A DNA stretch of 10,528 nt from Actinomycetota bacterium (GTDB lineage: Bacteria > Actinomycetota > Actinomycetes > Nanopelagicales > Nanopelagicaceae). Below are positions 7,913 to 10,528 of this stretch, in pieces. The position numbers and the translations under genes are program-made. Under the pieces are notes generated by a model that worked only from the letters and a program-made list of their open reading frames with translations, did not search any database and was not told the DNA's origin. Location of the stretch: contig CANKXJ010000023.1 of NCBI GenBank assembly GCA_947487595.1, positions 1 through 10,528 on the forward strand. Reading direction: 5' to 3'. Within the stretch, counting starts at the first letter, position 1. Each line of letters begins with the position of its first letter.

Positions 7913-9331
7913 CTAGCCCTTCTTCTCTTCAGCTTCGGCGGCTTGTGCTGATTTGGATCCAGCGCGCTTGCGCATGACCCAACCTAATACATTTTTTTGC
8001 TTCGCTCTGCCAACGCCAATCGCGCCTGCAGGAACATCTTCAGTTATTACAGATCCAGCGGCGGTATATGCCCCATCTCCCACGGTCACTGGTGCAACCA
8101 ACATTGTGTCGCTACCGATTCGGACATGATCTCCGATAGTGGTGTGGTGCTTTTCTACCCCGTCGTAGTTAACAAAGATTGTTGCTGCGCCGATATTGCT
8201 GCCTTCGCCAATAGTGGCATCGCCAACATAGGAAAGATGGGGAACTTTTGAGCCAGTTCCAACGGTTGCATTCTTCATCTCAACAAATGCTCCAGCCTTA
8301 GTGGCATCACCAAGGACAGTTCCTTGGCGCAAGTATGTAAATGGGCCAACAGTTGAGCCTTGGCCAATCACAGTATCTATTGCGATTGATTCAAGAACTG
8401 ATGCGCCTTCTTTTACTTGGCAGTTGGTGAGGGTTGTGCGAGGCCCAATGGATGCACCTTGTGCAATCGATGTTGTTCCATAGATCCCACTACCTGGATG
8501 AATTGTCACATCTGATGAGATTGTGGCAGTTACATCAATCCAGGTAGTTGTCGGATCAATGATTGTCACACCGGCCCGCATCCACTCGTCATTAATGCGA
8601 TCGCGCAGTAGGGCTGCAGACTCAGCTAACTGAACTCGGTCATTCACCCCAAGAATTTCAGTGAAATCATCAATCATTATCGCTGCAACTGATGCGCCTT
8701 CACTTTTTAGGATTCCAATAACATCGGTTAAATACAGCTCGCCTTGGGCATTGGAGTTAGTGAGCTTGCCAATAGAGGCCGCTAACGCAGCTCCATCAAA
8801 TGCATACACTCCAGAGTTAATTTCAAAGATAAATCGTTGATCCTCTGTGGCATCTTTTTCTTCAACAATCTTTAAGAGCTCACCGGCATCATCTCGGATA
8901 ATGCGGCCATAACCAGTTGGATCTGGATGCTCAGCAGTAAGAACTGATGCTGCAAACTTTCCTGAGTTATGTGCATCGATAAAGGCTGCCAATGATTCTC
9001 CAGTGAGCATGGGTGTGTCACCAGCTAGAACTAAAACTGTGCCTTTAGGAGATAAGCCTGCGAGCGCTAACTGCGCAGCATGTCCTGTGCCACCACGGCG
9101 CTCTTGAAAGACAGTTGAGGCTTTTGGTGCAATGTGAGAGATGTGTTCTTCAACTAATTCACGGCCAGAGCCCACGACGATGCGAACGTGCTTAGCTTTC
9201 AGGTGATCGACTGCATGTAAGACATGTCCAAGTAAGGAACGTCCTGCAACGCTATGGAGAACTTTGGCTTTAGCCGATTTCATCCGTGTGCCTTCGCCAG
9301 CTGCGAGAACGATCACGGTTTCTACGGTCAC
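7913..9331 (-). CDS. glmU: Bifunctional GlmU: GlcN-1-P acetyltransferase / GlcNAc-1-P uridyltransferase
   Basis: GlmU acetylates glucosamine-1-phosphate and couples it to UTP, giving UDP-GlcNAc for peptidoglycan. The 472-residue protein has both domains. The N-terminal nucleotidyltransferase (about 1-230) shows LAAGEGTRM (9-17), the UDP-binding Lys23 region, GGTGHA (80-85) and Asp105 in LAGDTPML. The C-terminal left-handed beta helix shows hexapeptide repeats, VPHLSYVGD with catalytic His365 (E. coli His363), NYDGVEKH and IGSDTMLVAP. The usual PKVLH is AKVLH here (Ala22), a mild substitution. The start is GTG at 9331, supported by AGGA at 9339-9342 with a 7-base spacer. The gene begins 16 bases after the tRNA-Gln 3' end, leaving no room for its own promoter there, and runs into prs. 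The tail ends in a lysine/glutamate-rich stretch. Confidence 0.98.
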   Translation of the reverse strand: MTVETVIVLAAGEGTRMKSAKAKVLHSVAGRSLLGHVLHAVDHLKAKHVRIVVGSGRELVEEHISHIAPKASTVFQERRGGTGHAAQLALAGLSPKGTVLVLAGDTPMLTGESLAAFIDAHNSGKFAASVLTAEHPDPTGYGRIIRDDAGELLKIVEEKDATEDQRFIFEINSGVYAFDGAALAASIGKLTNSNAQGELYLTDVIGILKSEGASVAAIMIDDFTEILGVNDRVQLAESAALLRDRINDEWMRAGVTIIDPTTTWIDVTATISSDVTIHPGSGIYGTTSIAQGASIGPRTTLTNCQVKEGASVLESIAIDTVIGQGSTVGPFTYLRQGTVLGDATKAGAFVEMKNATVGTGSKVPHLSYVGDATIGEGSNIGAATIFVNYDGVEKHHTTIGDHVRIGSDTMLVAPVTVGDGAYTAAGSVITEDVPAGAIGVGRAKQKNVLGWVMRKRAGSKSAQAAEAEEKKG

Positions 9332-9347
9332 AAGTGAATCCTATCGG

Positions 9348-9422
9348 TGGCTCCGCCACCAGGTATCGATCCTGGACCCTGGGCTTCAAAGGCCCATGTG
9401 CTAGCCACTACACAATGGCGGA
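9348..9422 (-). tRNA. tRNA-Gln (anticodon UUG)
   Basis: On the minus strand the 75-base cloverleaf runs from the 5' acceptor strand TCCGCCA to TGGCGGA, discriminator G and an encoded CCA. The D arm pairs GTGT with GCAC. The anticodon arm is TGGGC–CTTTGAA–GCCCA, so the anticodon is TTG (UUG in RNA), reading CAA and by wobble CAG. The T stem pairs CCAGG with CCTGG around the loop ATCGATA, which has A rather than T at the usual position 54. It lies between ispE (52 bases upstream) and glmU (16 bases downstream) on the same strand, so it may be cut out of a longer transcript. Confidence 0.95.
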
Positions 9423-9474
9423 ACACGTATTCTCCCTCATACATGGGCATGGTTGCGACCACATGGCACCTTCT
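9423..9474 (-). other. 52-base ispE–tRNA-Gln spacer, nothing decisive
   Basis: This short spacer contains three CATGG/CCATG-like words and weak self-complementarity. I see no convincing -10/-35 pair and no hairpin followed by T residues. It could contain a weak tRNA promoter, or it may simply be a processing spacer if the tRNA is cotranscribed with ispE. Confidence 0.3.
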
Positions 9475-10389
9475 TTACGAGATTACTTTTGCCCCAGCCA
9501 CTGGGCCATATGCGCGAACGACGCTGCCCACTACTCCACTTGAGGTCAAGGCCACAGTTAAATCAAGCCCTGCTTCCTCATCGGCAACGAGAAAAGCAAC
9601 GGTTGGCCCTGATCCTGAGACTAATGCTCCAAGGGCTCCATACTCCTGGCCAACATCTAAAACAAGACGAAGTGCTGGACGTAAAGAACATGCTGCTGGT
9701 TGTAAATCATTAACAAGGTGAGCACCGACTGATTGTGCATCTGCTGCAAGCAATGCCTGCATGAGTGCTTCATTAGTTTGTGGTTCAACTATTTCAAGTC
9801 CAGTTCGCAGGCGATCACACTCTGCATACACGGCAGGTGTTGATAATCCATGTGTAGAAAGTGCAAGAACCCAGTGATAAGTACCGCGAGAAAGAGCTGA
9901 CGTTAATTGATCTCCGTGCCCAGTACCAATTGCAGTTCCACCATTTAACATAAAGGGAACATCACTACCAAGTTTTGCGGCAATATCTGCCATTTCTTCC
10001 CGGCTCATACCAAGTGAATACAAGTAGTCGATAGCAACGATTGTTGCTGCGGCATCTGCGCTACCACCAGCCATTCCACCAGCAACTGGAATGGATTTCT
10101 TAATCTCAATATGTACATCAATTTCAATGTCATATTCTTCTGCCATCAGGGCCACAGCTTGGGCAGCTAAGTTATTAGCACCTACTGGCACGCCATGGGT
10201 TTGTTCGCCAGTAATGGAAACACTCACGCCAGATTTTGGTTGTCCTAAGGAGAGCGTTACTTCATCAAAGATAGATATTGCTTGAAAAACTGAAACCAAA
10301 TTGTGAAAACCATCTTCTTCACGTGGGCCAACTGATAGTTGCAGGTTGACCTTAGCCGGTACCCGAACCGTCACGTTTTTTATTGGCAT
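9475..10389 (-). CDS. ispE: 4-diphosphocytidyl-2-C-methyl-D-erythritol kinase
   Basis: IspE phosphorylates CDP-methylerythritol with ATP in the MEP pathway, which makes isoprenoid precursors for quinones, carotenoids and the undecaprenyl lipid carrier. The 304-residue protein is a complete GHMP kinase. VPAKVNLQL contains Lys13 (E. coli Lys10). The ATP-binding glycine-rich loop PVAGGMAGGS is at 101-110. LGSDVPF contains catalytic Asp143 (E. coli Asp141). The C-terminal GHMP motif reads VSGSGPTVAF. ATG at 10389 has AAGG 7 bases upstream and sits immediately before the conserved first strand, so the start is secure. It follows rsmA by 21 bases on the same strand, the usual rsmA–ispE pairing in Actinobacteria, and is followed by tRNA-Gln. 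Confidence 0.97.
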   Translation of the reverse strand: MPIKNVTVRVPAKVNLQLSVGPREEDGFHNLVSVFQAISIFDEVTLSLGQPKSGVSVSITGEQTHGVPVGANNLAAQAVALMAEEYDIEIDVHIEIKKSIPVAGGMAGGSADAAATIVAIDYLYSLGMSREEMADIAAKLGSDVPFMLNGGTAIGTGHGDQLTSALSRGTYHWVLALSTHGLSTPAVYAECDRLRTGLEIVEPQTNEALMQALLAADAQSVGAHLVNDLQPAACSLRPALRLVLDVGQEYGALGALVSGSGPTVAFLVADEEAGLDLTVALTSSGVVGSVVRAYGPVAGAKVIS

Positions 10390-10410
10390 GGTTTGACCTT
10401 AATGTGTTGG

Positions 10411-10528
10411 CTAGAAAATGTCAGGTGCAACGGCAGCAATGGCACAAAAAGAAGAGATCTCTAAAGCTTCACCGCGAAGAGTGGGGTCAATCTTTGCGCG
10501 CTTAAGAATCTCTTCAGCCGCAGAAGAT
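10411..10528 (-). CDS. rsmA: 16S rRNA adenine dimethyltransferase RsmA (KsgA), C-terminal end only
   Basis: RsmA dimethylates two adjacent adenines near the 3' end of 16S rRNA late in 30S assembly. Only the last 38 codons and a TAG stop are inside the window. They read in one frame from the right edge and contain KIDPTLRGEALEISSF, resembling the C-terminal helical part of the family (typically GIDPxxRGExLsxxeFxxL). No catalytic motif is visible, because the methyltransferase domain lies outside. The call rests on this short motif plus position: rsmA directly upstream of ispE is the standard actinobacterial order. The stop is 21 bases before the ispE start, so the two are probably cotranscribed. 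Confidence 0.85.
   Translation of the reverse strand, partial: SSAAEEILKRAKIDPTLRGEALEISSFCAIAAVAPDIF

Noticed and set aside
9286..9721. Overlapping plus-strand open frames across the tRNA and the end of ispE
   Set aside because: They read antisense through a clear tRNA and a conserved kinase gene. Three overlapping frames with no family resemblance point to chance.
1..10528. Defence system, mobile element, CRISPR array or novel gene cluster
   Set aside because: Every gene belongs to a well-known housekeeping family in expected order. There are no long direct repeats, transposase motifs, recombinase sites or unassigned coding regions.

Overview
The window looks like an ordinary chromosomal housekeeping segment of an actinobacterium with unusually modest GC content (mid-40s per cent by eye, with many A/T-ending codons). 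The gene order rsmA–ispE–tRNA-Gln–glmU–prs–rplY–pth–(ppc)–mfd is characteristic of Actinobacteria. Protein features agree: a long two-domain L25 with an acidic tail, a Pth with the GGDNGHNG variant, and a PrsA with actinobacterial wording. Low GC with this order and very short spacers suggests a streamlined aquatic lineage such as the Nanopelagicales (acI group). That placement is inference and was not tested.

Layout. From 1 to 2722 on the minus strand is the N-terminal 907 codons of mfd, the transcription-repair coupling factor, cut by the window edge. A 109-base divergent spacer (2723-2831) separates it from ppc (2832-5552, plus strand, phosphoenolpyruvate carboxylase). The spacer holds an imperfect hairpin and a symmetric -10-like element. 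ppc runs tail to tail, with no spacer, into pth (5553-6128, minus). From there to the right edge everything is on the minus strand. In transcription order this is rsmA C-terminus (10411-10528, partial), ispE (9475-10389), tRNA-Gln(UUG) (9348-9422), glmU (7913-9331), prs (6929-7909), a 162-base leader, rplY (6146-6766) and pth.

The minus-strand cluster joins ribosome and translation functions (16S rRNA dimethylation, tRNA-Gln, L25, peptidyl-tRNA hydrolase) with precursor supply: isoprenoids by the MEP pathway, UDP-GlcNAc for peptidoglycan, and PRPP for nucleotides. ppc adds anaplerotic oxaloacetate. mfd couples stalled RNA polymerase to excision repair.

I see no mobile element, CRISPR array, toxin-antitoxin pair, phage gene or unfamiliar gene, and every stretch over 300 bases is coding. 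I found no undescribed biological system. The points worth a second look are regulatory: the mfd/ppc spacer, the structured rplY leader, the tRNA placed 16 bases upstream of glmU, the lack of a spacer between convergent ppc and pth, and the weak ribosome binding site of pth.
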